From JADJPF01 sp964492845 (lineage in GTDB: Bacteria; Acidobacteriota; Blastocatellia; Chloracidobacteriales; JADJPF01): a stretch of 64,000 nt of DNA. The position numbers and the translations under genes are program-made. Positions 7,662 to 15,516 of the stretch are shown one piece after another; within the stretch, counting starts at the first letter, position 1; each line of letters begins with the position of its first letter. The notes beneath the pieces are model-generated. The model was given only the letters and a program-made list of their open reading frames with translations. It did no database searches and was not told the origin of the DNA. Where the stretch lies: positions 124,001 through 188,000 of the forward strand of contig CAZBMZ010000003.1 in assembly GCA_964492845.1 (NCBI GenBank), written 5' to 3'.

Positions 7662-8939
7662 ATGATTGTCAAACATCTTCGATTAACTAATGTTCGTGTT
7701 TTTCATGAAGCAGAATTTAATTTTCAGCCAGGAATGAATTTGCTAGTTGGGGTTAATGGCGTTGGCAAATCAACTGTTTTGGATGTCTTGCGGATATTGT
7801 TTTCACAAATAATGCCAAAATTTTCTGGTTCAACAGATAAACCAATTAAATTTAAAGATAGTGATATTTCTGTAAATTCTCTAAACAAAGATTTTCTTGA
7901 GACTAGAATTTTTTGTAATATTGGACAAGCAAAGCTTGAATATTCAGGCAACTACTACAAAAAATCTTATGTCGCTTATTTACAAGAAGAGAGAGAAAAG
8001 AAAGCTTTAGCCAATAGTGGTTCAATAGGTGTTGATCCAATAGAAATTTTTGAAACTGAAATACAAAAACAAACTTTGCTAGCTATATATTTTTCTCCAT
8101 ATCGCTCTATTCTTAATTCAACTAAACCGCGTTTGAAAAGTGATATATCTCCTGCACATGCTGAAGCACTAGAAGCAAGACAACTTAAACTAAAAGACTT
8201 TGTAGACTGGTGGCAAGCTCGTAAAAAACTAGCTGAAGAAGGTTTAGGATCAGGCCAAACAATACTAAATGCCCTAGAGCAAGCTGTTACAGAATTTCTT
8301 GGTTGTTCTAATTTACACGTTGATGAGAAAAAGAAAACTTTGCTAATAGAAAAATCTGGTGTGACGCTAGATGTAAAACAGCTTTCAGATGGTGAACGGG
8401 GCATTTTAGCTTTAGTGCTGGATTTGACTAAAAGGTTAGCACAGGCTAACCCATATTTGGAAAACCCTGCCAAAGAGGGAAAAGCCGTTGTGCTAATTGA
8501 TGAGCTAGATTTGCATTTACATCCAAAGTGGCAAAGAACTATTGTTGATCAGCTAACTAGGACATTCCCAAATTGCCAATTTATTGCTACTACGCATTCA
8601 CCTCAAATTATTAGCCAAGTGCAACCAGCATCAATAACTTTTTTAGTTCGTGAGAGGGATCAAGTAGTTGTTAGGCCAGCTAAACAAGCTTATGGGTTAG
8701 ATACTAATTGGATACTTGAAAACTTGATGGGTGTTGATTCTCGACCTAAGCCTACACAAGAACTTATAGATCAAATAGAAAATTTGTTACAAGAAGGTGA
8801 ATTAAAGTTAGCAAGAGAAATATTAAAAAAATTACGCAAGATGTTACATGGGAATGATGGCGAAGCTATACGACTTGAAGCAAGCATTGATACATTGGAG
8901 GCATTAAGAGAAAATGAAGTGGATTCAGAAGAAGAATGA
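7662..8939 (+). CDS. RecF/SMC-like AAA ATPase, PtuA-like
   Basis: A 425-aa ABC/RecF-type ATPase. N-terminal R-L-T-N-V-R-V-F is followed by Walker A G-V-N-G-V-G-K-S (30-37), an ABC-like signature S-D-G-E-R-G (from S242), Walker B with catalytic D280-E281 in I-D-E-L-D-L-H-L-H-P, and an H-loop T-T-H-S-P (H312). The region between Walker A and the signature is too short for a long coiled coil, as in the PtuA ATPase of Septu and retron-Ec78 systems and OLD-like defence ATPases. It overlaps by 26 bp a TIGR02646/PtuB-like HNH nuclease, the same two-gene pairing as Septu. It sits inside a type I restriction operon in the position reported for rlo ('R-linked') genes. Role as a sensor/regulator of the nuclease is inference. 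Confidence 0.75.
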   Translation: MIVKHLRLTNVRVFHEAEFNFQPGMNLLVGVNGVGKSTVLDVLRILFSQIMPKFSGSTDKPIKFKDSDISVNSLNKDFLETRIFCNIGQAKLEYSGNYYKKSYVAYLQEEREKKALANSGSIGVDPIEIFETEIQKQTLLAIYFSPYRSILNSTKPRLKSDISPAHAEALEARQLKLKDFVDWWQARKKLAEEGLGSGQTILNALEQAVTEFLGCSNLHVDEKKKTLLIEKSGVTLDVKQLSDGERGILALVLDLTKRLAQANPYLENPAKEGKAVVLIDELDLHLHPKWQRTIVDQLTRTFPNCQFIATTHSPQIISQVQPASITFLVRERDQVVVRPAKQAYGLDTNWILENLMGVDSRPKPTQELIDQIENLLQEGELKLAREILKKLRKMLHGNDGEAIRLEASIDTLEALRENEVDSEEE

Positions 8940-9801
8940 GCCTGCTAAATTAGTAAAATGGCGTAAGCAAACAAATGTAATTGAAGACAAAGAGATTATA
9001 AAAATTACAGATGATTCTCTCAAAAATTTGAGACTAGAAGGAGTTGACAGTGATATTGTAAACAAAATAGAGTCCATAAAGGGTAAAGAGTTTAAAGGGA
9101 AGCAAGAATTTTTAGATGTCCTTAAACAGGTTCTTAAGCCTAATGAAATAGCTAGATACAATGTCCCAATTTATAACCAGACTAATAAAGAGCCTAAAAA
9201 ATATTTCAAATACGATTTAACTTCCGAAGTAAAAACAGATCTAAAAAATGTTTTGCTCAAGGAACAAGGCTGGATTTGTGCTTATACAGGTCATGAAATT
9301 GATTTTGAAGGATCTCATATTGAACATCTTAAACCTCAACATTATTGTAAAAATGGCGAAGATGTAGATTATTACAATCTTGTAGCCTGTTACCCAGGTA
9401 ATAACACAAAGGATTGCACTTATGGAGCAATTGCAAAAGGTAATTGGCCTTCGCCAGAAGAAGAAGACAAATTTATTTCACCATTAGACAAAAGTTGTGA
9501 GACACGCTTTTACTATCTTTATAGTGGCAAAATAAAAGAAAGAAATGATTTAGATGAAGCAGCAAAAGAAACTATTGATAAATTAAGTCTTAATGATGAT
9601 GAATTATGTCGGCATAGACGTTCTGTTATACGAGGAATAATAGAACCTCTCCAAAAAACTTCTACCAAAAAAGTTCTTGCTATAAAAGCCGCTACCAAAG
9701 CACTTCAAACATTAAGATCTGAAGAAGGCGGAAAGCTTAAATCCTTTTATTTTGTTAGAATACAGGTTATAGAGAATTTTATAGAAAAATTGCAAAAGTA
9801 A
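8914..9801 (+). CDS. HNH endonuclease, PtuB / TIGR02646-like
   Basis: A 295-aa protein with the start typical of the TIGR02646/PtuB group (M-K-x-I-x-K-x-x-E-P-x-x-L-x-x-W). The HNH core has G-W-I-C-A-Y-T-G, the catalytic H-I-E-H-L-K-P-Q (H135-H138), Y-Y-N-L-V-A-C, and a downstream C-T-Y-G-A-I-A-K-G-N-W. The first zinc-knuckle pair, usually C-x-Y-C, reads C-A-Y-T here, so one zinc ligand may be lost or replaced. The C-terminal half (S-P-L-D-K, then R-R-S-V-I-R-G-I) also matches the family. The gene overlaps the ATPase by 26 bp and ends 4 bp before hsdR, so all four genes appear to be one transcript. Likely a DNA- or tRNA-targeting effector; the substrate is not shown. Confidence 0.75.
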   Translation: MKWIQKKNEPAKLVKWRKQTNVIEDKEIIKITDDSLKNLRLEGVDSDIVNKIESIKGKEFKGKQEFLDVLKQVLKPNEIARYNVPIYNQTNKEPKKYFKYDLTSEVKTDLKNVLLKEQGWICAYTGHEIDFEGSHIEHLKPQHYCKNGEDVDYYNLVACYPGNNTKDCTYGAIAKGNWPSPEEEDKFISPLDKSCETRFYYLYSGKIKERNDLDEAAKETIDKLSLNDDELCRHRRSVIRGIIEPLQKTSTKKVLAIKAATKALQTLRSEEGGKLKSFYFVRIQVIENFIEKLQK

Positions 9802-9805
9802 AATT

Positions 9806-12800
9806 ATGAGTTCAATACTACGGGAAATAGCTTTTGAAAGTGTAATTGAAGCTGATTTGTTGGCTAGGGGGTATGTTTCTCTTAAATCAAATGAGTTTGA
9901 TAAAGATTTAGCTATTTTTCCTAGTGTTACATTAGATTTTATTCGTAACTCGCAGCCTAAAGAATGGCAAAAATTAGAAAACCTGCTTGGCAATAATATT
10001 AATAAACAAATCTTAAACGACTTATGCAAATGGATGGATACTTATGGCAGTTTGGCTACGCTAAGACACGGCTTTAAGTGCTATGGTCGGACAATCAAAG
10101 TAGCTTTTTTTAAGCCTGCTCATGGGCTTAATGCTGAAATTAAAAAACAATATGCTGCTAATCAAATAGGAATAACTCGCCAGCTACATTACAGCCAAAA
10201 AAACAGTAATTCTATAGATATAACTTTAAGTGTTAATGGTATCCCAATTATTACTTTAGAGCTTAAAAACCCAATGTCAGGCCAGACGGTTGAAGATGCA
10301 ATTACGCAATACCGAAAAGATCGTGACCCGCGAGAGCCTATTTTTGAATTTAAGCGGCGTACTTTGGTACATTTTGCGGTTGATACAGAAAATGTTTCAA
10401 TGACTACTAGGTTGGCAGCTAGCGCGACCCGGTTTCTACCCTTTAACAAAGGTCTAAACGGTGGTGCAGGTAATCCAATTGACCTACAAGGGCGAAACTA
10501 CCGAACAGCTTATTTGTGGGAAGAAGTTTTGGAACGAGATAGCTTGATGAATTTGCTAGCTAGATTTCTACACCTAGAAGCTAAAGAAGTTCGCAATGAT
10601 GAGGGTCAAAAATCAAAACGTGAGGAAATGATTTTTCCTCGCTATCATCAACTAGAAGCTATCCGAAAGCTTGTTGAAGCAGCAAAACAACAAGGTGTAG
10701 GCCATAACTATTTAATCGAACATTCAGCCGGAAGTGGAAAAAGTAATACTATTGGCTGGTTAGCACATCGCTTATCATCGCTACACGACGATAAAGACAA
10801 AAAAATTTTTGATAGCGTTATTGTAGTCACTGATCGAACAGTTTTAGACCAACAATTGCAAAATACAATTTATCAATTTGAACATCGCCAAGGTGTAGTG
10901 CAAAGGATTGACGAAGACTCGCGCCAACTTGCAGAAGCCTTAGACAGTGCTGTTCCAATCATTATTACAACTCTACAAAAATTTCCTTTTGTTACAAAAC
11001 ATTTGCAAAAAATGGCTAAAGAACGTGGTGAAACTGGTAGCGGAACCTTACCAACAAGGCGTTGTGCCGTGATTATTGATGAGGCTCATAGCTCACAATC
11101 CGGTGAAGCAACTACAAAATTAAAAGGCGTTTTAGGTGGTGAGGAGTTAGTAAAAAAAGCACAACAACAGGCTAAAGATGAAGGCGAAGAAGATATAGAA
11201 AAACTATTTCGTCAAATGGCAGAACGAAGCCAACAAGCTAATTTGAGTATGTTTGCTTTTACTGCAACGCCAAAATATAAAACTATGGAAATATTTAACG
11301 AGACTTTTCACCTCTACACTATGCGACAAGCTATTGAAGAAGGTTTTATTATAGATGTGCTTAAAAATTACACAACATATAAAACTTATTATAAATTGCT
11401 TAGAAAAAGTGAAAAGGATCTCAACGTAGAGCGAAGAAAAGCTGCTAAATCTCTAGCTCGTTTTGTTAGGCTTCATCCATATAATTTAATACAAAAAGCA
11501 GAAGTGATGCTTGATCATTTTTATTTTGTAACACGTCATAAAATGGGTGGTAGAGCTAAAGCAATGGTGGTGGCTAGTTCAAGGCTTGAGGCTGTGCGTT
11601 ATAAACAAAATTTTGACCGCTATAGCATTATTAAAGATTACCCAATAAAAACATTAGTCGCTTTTTCTGGTGTGGTAGAAGATGATGTAGTGCCAGGAAA
11701 AACTTACACCGAAGAAGCAATGAACAAAGGTATTAAAGAAAAAGAATTGCCAGAAGCCTTTGCTACGCCACTTTATCAAGTGTTGTTGGTTGCAGAAAAA
11801 TATCAAACAGGGTTTGATCAACCGTTGCTACATACAATGTATATAGACAAAAAGCTTAGTGGGCTTCAAGCTGTGCAAACTTTATCGCGGCTAAATCGCA
11901 CTCATCCATTAAAGGAAGATACTTTTGTACTAGATTTTGTTAATGATAGAAAAGAAATTCAGCAGGCTTTTGCACAATATTATCAAGGTGCTGAAATGGG
12001 CGAAGAAGTTGAGCCTTCAAAAATGTATCAGGTTAAAGCAGAACTAGATCAAGCTAGCATTTACCTTGCTGAAGAAGTGCAAAAATTTTCATCTATTTAT
12101 TACAAACCTACAGAGCGTCAAACGTCTTTAGATCATCGCGCGATGAACGCCGCACTTGATCCAGCAGTTAACCGTTTTATAGATTGGCAAAAACGCGATG
12201 AAACAACAGCAGAACTTTGGCAAAGGAAAATTGCTACTTTTAGAAATATGTATGTTTTTCTAAGTCAAGTTATTCCTTACCAAGATTCAGATTTAGAGAA
12301 GCTTTACACTTTTTTACGCTATCTTGCACCTAAACTACCAAAACACAAAAGCCAACAAGCTTATCAATTTAATGAGGAAGTTCAACTTCAATATTATAGG
12401 CTACAAAAAATTAGTGAAGGTTCTATAAGTTTAGTTGATCATAGAGGGCGGCCTTTAGACCCTCCAACAGCAATAGCTAGCGGTATTATACGGGAAGATT
12501 CTGTAACTCTGTTACGATTGATTGATCAAATAAATGAGCGTTTTGGCACAGATTTTAATGATGCTGACCAATTATTTTTTGATCAAATTGTTGAAACGGC
12601 AATAGAAAAAAAAGACCTACAAAAAGCGGCTAAAGTAAATTCTGAAGATAAATTTGCTTTGTTTTTTAGCACTATGTTAGAAGATTTGATTGTTGAGCGA
12701 ATGGATCAAAATGTAGATATTTTTGTCCGTTTTATGAATGACTCCAACTTTCAAAAGGCTGTTTCTAAATGGTTAACAGCTAAAGTTTATGAAAAACTTG

Positions 12801-12811
12801 CAGATAGCTAA
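9806..12811 (+). CDS. hsdR: type I restriction endonuclease, motor/nuclease subunit (HsdR)
   Basis: A 1001-aa HsdR. The N-terminal PD-(D/E)xK nuclease domain shows D in S-I-D-I-T and the E-x-K pair in L-E-L-K-N-P (E152, K154). The SF2 translocase follows: Walker A A-G-S-G-K-S (308-313), D-E-A-H (425-428), F-T-A-T-P-K, then a helicase C domain with Q-T-G-F-D-Q-P and S-R-L-N-R-T. A C-terminal helical region for HsdM/S contact extends to the end. All catalytic motifs appear intact, so the gene does not look decayed. It follows the PtuB-like gene by 4 bp and converges with a D12 methylase gene. Cleavage and translocation require an HsdM2S complex, but no HsdS is encoded here. Confidence 0.92.
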   Translation: MSSILREIAFESVIEADLLARGYVSLKSNEFDKDLAIFPSVTLDFIRNSQPKEWQKLENLLGNNINKQILNDLCKWMDTYGSLATLRHGFKCYGRTIKVAFFKPAHGLNAEIKKQYAANQIGITRQLHYSQKNSNSIDITLSVNGIPIITLELKNPMSGQTVEDAITQYRKDRDPREPIFEFKRRTLVHFAVDTENVSMTTRLAASATRFLPFNKGLNGGAGNPIDLQGRNYRTAYLWEEVLERDSLMNLLARFLHLEAKEVRNDEGQKSKREEMIFPRYHQLEAIRKLVEAAKQQGVGHNYLIEHSAGSGKSNTIGWLAHRLSSLHDDKDKKIFDSVIVVTDRTVLDQQLQNTIYQFEHRQGVVQRIDEDSRQLAEALDSAVPIIITTLQKFPFVTKHLQKMAKERGETGSGTLPTRRCAVIIDEAHSSQSGEATTKLKGVLGGEELVKKAQQQAKDEGEEDIEKLFRQMAERSQQANLSMFAFTATPKYKTMEIFNETFHLYTMRQAIEEGFIIDVLKNYTTYKTYYKLLRKSEKDLNVERRKAAKSLARFVRLHPYNLIQKAEVMLDHFYFVTRHKMGGRAKAMVVASSRLEAVRYKQNFDRYSIIKDYPIKTLVAFSGVVEDDVVPGKTYTEEAMNKGIKEKELPEAFATPLYQVLLVAEKYQTGFDQPLLHTMYIDKKLSGLQAVQTLSRLNRTHPLKEDTFVLDFVNDRKEIQQAFAQYYQGAEMGEEVEPSKMYQVKAELDQASIYLAEEVQKFSSIYYKPTERQTSLDHRAMNAALDPAVNRFIDWQKRDETTAELWQRKIATFRNMYVFLSQVIPYQDSDLEKLYTFLRYLAPKLPKHKSQQAYQFNEEVQLQYYRLQKISEGSISLVDHRGRPLDPPTAIASGIIREDSVTLLRLIDQINERFGTDFNDADQLFFDQIVETAIEKKDLQKAAKVNSEDKFALFFSTMLEDLIVERMDQNVDIFVRFMNDSNFQKAVSKWLTAKVYEKLADS

Positions 12812-12841
12812 TAACGACTATTAATAAAGTTACAAGCTATT

Positions 12842-13909
12842 TTATGTGCCAATTAAAAGGACTTCTTGAGAATTAGAATTAGTAGAAAGAGCATATTGAT
12901 ATTTTCCATAATATTCTAACCTGACATGCTGTTTATATTTCTTCATAAGTTCTATTAATTCTAACTCTGAAGGGATGCCATCACTTCGATAAGAAACTAC
13001 TAAGTAGCTATTTTGATAATAGTTAAATAGCTTATCAAAAGCAGATAAGATTTTATTTTTGTCTGTCCATTCATTAGCTTGCGGAGTAAAACGACGATGC
13101 TTAGATTTATAATCAATCTTGTTTTTCCAGTTGGGATAATCTGCAAGACCTTCTAAAAAATGGTAAAAGCTAAGATAATCAACGGCAACGCCTTTGTTAG
13201 AAATATAAGGTGGATCTATATAAACTAAGTCATAGTTTCCATTTACATTTAGCACATCTTGATTGTAAGCAATATTTTCTTGTCCATTGTCAAAAACAGC
13301 TTGATTAGCTTGCTGAACAAAATCTCTAAACCATTTATCAAGCGGTCTATCCCAAGAGGCTTTATTTCCAAATGAGCGTTTAACGTCTGCTAGGCGGATA
13401 TAAAGATTTTTTCTATGAAAAAGGTTATAAGGTCTTTTAATGATGCAGGCTTGGCAAAGTGCAAAAAAGGCAATAGAAAATTTATATTTATTATCCAAGT
13501 GCCGAATGTTGGTAATTAACACATCGATCAAAGCATTTTCGTCATCTGTAAAATATATTTCTGAAAAATTTTCTTGGACAAAATCAGGGTAAGTGATGTT
13601 TGAATGTTTTTCTAGCAACCAGCTTATTTCATCATTACTTAAGAGAATATTTTTGTTTTCTATTAATGCTAGTGCAATATTGTAATTAAATTTTAGTAAG
13701 TCATTATAAGCGACTTGTTTATTTTTCATTTTAAACAAGTAACTTACTGAAGCAGTACCGCCAAAAGCATCTAAAACGCTTGTAAACTCTAGTTCAGAAA
13801 CTTGTTGCCAAATCCATTCTAGTAATTTAAGTTTGCTTCCTTGATAGCGTGTAGAAGGGAATGCTAGCTTTTGAAGTAAAGTTTTTTGTTTGAGAGAATT
13901 TTTTAGCAT
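12842..13909 (-). CDS. D12-class N6-adenine DNA methyltransferase (Dam-like)
   Basis: A 355-aa adenine methyltransferase of the D12/alpha class. Near the N-terminus Y-Q-G-S-K corresponds to motif X, followed by D-A-F-G-G-T-A-S-V-S (motif I, SAM binding). The catalytic motif IV is Y-I-D-P-P-Y in the middle of the protein. It lies convergent to hsdR, 30 bp away, with no cognate restriction enzyme beside it. It may be an orphan methylase that belongs to the same defence block, perhaps marking host DNA. Its target sequence cannot be deduced from the sequence. Similar stand-alone enzymes occur both as type II methylases and as orphan epigenetic regulators. Confidence 0.88.
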   Translation of the reverse strand: MLKNSLKQKTLLQKLAFPSTRYQGSKLKLLEWIWQQVSELEFTSVLDAFGGTASVSYLFKMKNKQVAYNDLLKFNYNIALALIENKNILLSNDEISWLLEKHSNITYPDFVQENFSEIYFTDDENALIDVLITNIRHLDNKYKFSIAFFALCQACIIKRPYNLFHRKNLYIRLADVKRSFGNKASWDRPLDKWFRDFVQQANQAVFDNGQENIAYNQDVLNVNGNYDLVYIDPPYISNKGVAVDYLSFYHFLEGLADYPNWKNKIDYKSKHRRFTPQANEWTDKNKILSAFDKLFNYYQNSYLVVSYRSDGIPSELELIELMKKYKQHVRLEYYGKYQYALSTNSNSQEVLLIGT

Positions 13910-13935
13910 GCGAGCAGTTTAACATTTCTAATGGG

Positions 13936-14121
13936 GTGAAAAAGAGTTTTAGTTATGAGTTATTAGCAATTTTTCTACATTACTTTGTAAGAGCTATTGC
14001 TGATGGGCTTTGTACGCAATGCAGAAGGAAAACAAAATCAAAAACAGATGAGCTAGTTAAGGTTGAAGTGAATAAATTAATTGATGATGATAATTTTATA
14101 TATGAAATTAAGATAGCTTAA
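13936..14121 (+). CDS. small hypothetical protein, doubtful
   Basis: A possible 61-aa frame starting at GTG 13936, 26 bp from the divergent methylase start. It contains C-T-Q-C and a Lys-rich stretch, then an acidic tail. No family is recognised and the ribosome-binding site is weak (ATGGGG just upstream). It may be a remnant or a chance frame within the promoter region of the methylase. Confidence 0.25.
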   Translation: MKKSFSYELLAIFLHYFVRAIADGLCTQCRRKTKSKTDELVKVEVNKLIDDDNFIYEIKIA

Positions 14122-14159
14122 ATTAAACTGAAACCGTAAATATAAGGAAAAGATAGATA

Positions 14160-14729
14160 ATGGCAAGCAATCCTAAAAGACGCTATACAGTTAAAGAATA
14201 TTTTGAAATAGAAAAGGCTTTGCCTATAAAACATGAATTTATTTATGGCGAAATTATCGCTATGGGTGGAGCTAGTGAGAGACATAATACTATTGCTAAT
14301 AATATAAATGTTAGGTTATGGCTACAAATCCTAGGGACTAATTGCAGATGTTATATCTCTGATATGCGTACAAGGATCAATGATCAGCTATATTATTATC
14401 CAGATGTAGTTGTAAGTTGTAATATCAGGCTAGAAATTATGGACAACCTAGAAACTTTAGTTAATCCTATTTTGGTTGCAGAAGTTCTTTCCAGATCGAC
14501 AGCTAGATATGATCGTGATACTAAACTTAGAGAATATCAACAGATTGAATCATTAAGATATTATTTGCTAGTTGCTCAAAATGAACTTAATGTTACTTTA
14601 TTTGCTAAACAAGATGATAATAGCTGGACTACTACAATTTATAATAACTTAAGTAATATCATTGAATTACCTTTAATTAATAATGCTAGATTGCTTGTAA
14701 ATAATATTTACTTAAATGTTAATCTTTAG
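14160..14729 (+). CDS. Uma2 family (DUF820) restriction-endonuclease-like protein
   Basis: A 189-aa protein of the Uma2/DUF820 family, a PD-(D/E)xK nuclease-fold group of unknown biological role, abundant in cyanobacteria and filamentous bacteria. Family landmarks visible are Y-T-V-K-E-Y-F near the N-terminus, K-H-E-F-I-Y-G-E-I-I-A-M-G-G-A-S, the metal-site D in Y-Y-P-D-V-V-V, and L-V-A-E-V-L-S-x-S-T followed by D-R-D-T-K-L-R-E-Y. The expected E-V-L and K residues of the fold are present. AAGGAAAAG precedes the ATG. These genes often cluster with mobile and defence DNA, which fits this location. Confidence 0.85.
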   Translation: MASNPKRRYTVKEYFEIEKALPIKHEFIYGEIIAMGGASERHNTIANNINVRLWLQILGTNCRCYISDMRTRINDQLYYYPDVVVSCNIRLEIMDNLETLVNPILVAEVLSRSTARYDRDTKLREYQQIESLRYYLLVAQNELNVTLFAKQDDNSWTTTIYNNLSNIIELPLINNARLLVNNIYLNVNL

Positions 14730-14797
14730 GTATTAATGTTTAATTAACATATTACTTACAAAAACAGCATTTTTTGCTTATGTAGCACAATTTTTAT

Positions 14798-15079
14798 ATG
14801 GGATGGGAAAGACGCGGAAATAAGGTTTATTACTATGAGAAAAGACGACAAGGTAAAAAGGTTGTGTCAGTTTACCTTGGACGGGATGATTTAGCAGAAC
14901 TCCTAGCAGAAAGTAATTTGTTAATTAAACAATCGAAAATTAAAGAAAAGATTTGGAAAAATACGTTCAAAGAAGATCTAACAGAATTACGAGAATTAAA
15001 AAAACGTACACCTGCCAAAAGTATTTACTACCCTAAAATCAAATACCTAATTGAAATACTTAAAACTCTCATTAGCTAA
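14798..15079 (+). CDS. conserved small basic hypothetical protein
   Basis: A 93-aa protein beginning M-G-W-E-R-R-G-N-K-V-Y-Y-Y-E-K-R-R-Q-G-K. This N-terminal pattern (M-G-W-E-x-R-x-N-G-x-Y-Y-Y-x-x-R-R, then V-V-S-x-Y-x-G) recurs in small uncharacterised proteins of many bacteria and mobile elements. The N-terminal 35 residues look like a basic beta-hairpin. The rest is helical and charged. Function unknown. No Shine-Dalgarno is evident. It is the last gene of the block before tRNA-Ala. Confidence 0.6.
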   Translation: MGWERRGNKVYYYEKRRQGKKVVSVYLGRDDLAELLAESNLLIKQSKIKEKIWKNTFKEDLTELRELKKRTPAKSIYYPKIKYLIEILKTLIS

Positions 15080-15233
15080 CAAATAGATATTAAAAAACTT
15101 CTAGTTAGTTGTTCTTTTACTGTCTATATTTGCTTGATTTAATTTAGTAAATAAAAGTTGAATGTGTCCTTGAGTGTGTCCTAATGTGGAGATTACTAAT
15201 AAGAGATTAACGCTAACTTGTTGATTTTATTGA

Positions 15234-15306
<73 letters not shown>

Positions 15307-15346
15307 TAATTGAAACTTTAGAATTTTTTGCTAAGAAGCTGATATT

Positions 15347-15374
15347 TATATACCTTTTCAAATTTAGGTTTCAA
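15347..15374 (-). promoter_or_regulatory. putative sigma70 promoter of tRNA-Ala
   Basis: Read on the minus strand: TTGAAA (15374-15369), a 16-bp spacer, then TATATA (15352-15347). It is about 40 bp upstream of the tRNA 5' end, a fitting distance. Confidence 0.45.
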
Positions 15375-15461
15375 TAACTTTTTCCGGTTTTTTAAGTTTT
15401 TAATACAATAACTTATCTGTTACTCAGACTTGCGCTTAAGTTCTGTCAACGGTTAGACTCC

Positions 15462-15467
15462 TATAAT
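15462..15467 (+). promoter_or_regulatory. consensus -10 box upstream of glpK
   Basis: A perfect TATAAT lies 50 bp upstream of the glycerol kinase ATG. No good -35 hexamer sits at 16-18 bp, so activator dependence is possible. The rest of 15307-15516 shows no gene. Confidence 0.4.
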
Positions 15468-15516
15468 TTCCTCCAGAAGAAATATAATTTCCTAGAAACA
15501 GATTTAGGTGAAAGCT

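Noticed and set aside
7976..8473. 165-aa minus-strand frame inside the PtuA-like gene
   Set aside because: Antisense to a conserved ATPase with clear motifs; no independent support.
15158..15190. GTGTCCT direct repeats before tRNA-Ala
   Set aside because: Two short imperfect copies only; no pattern consistent with an array or att site.
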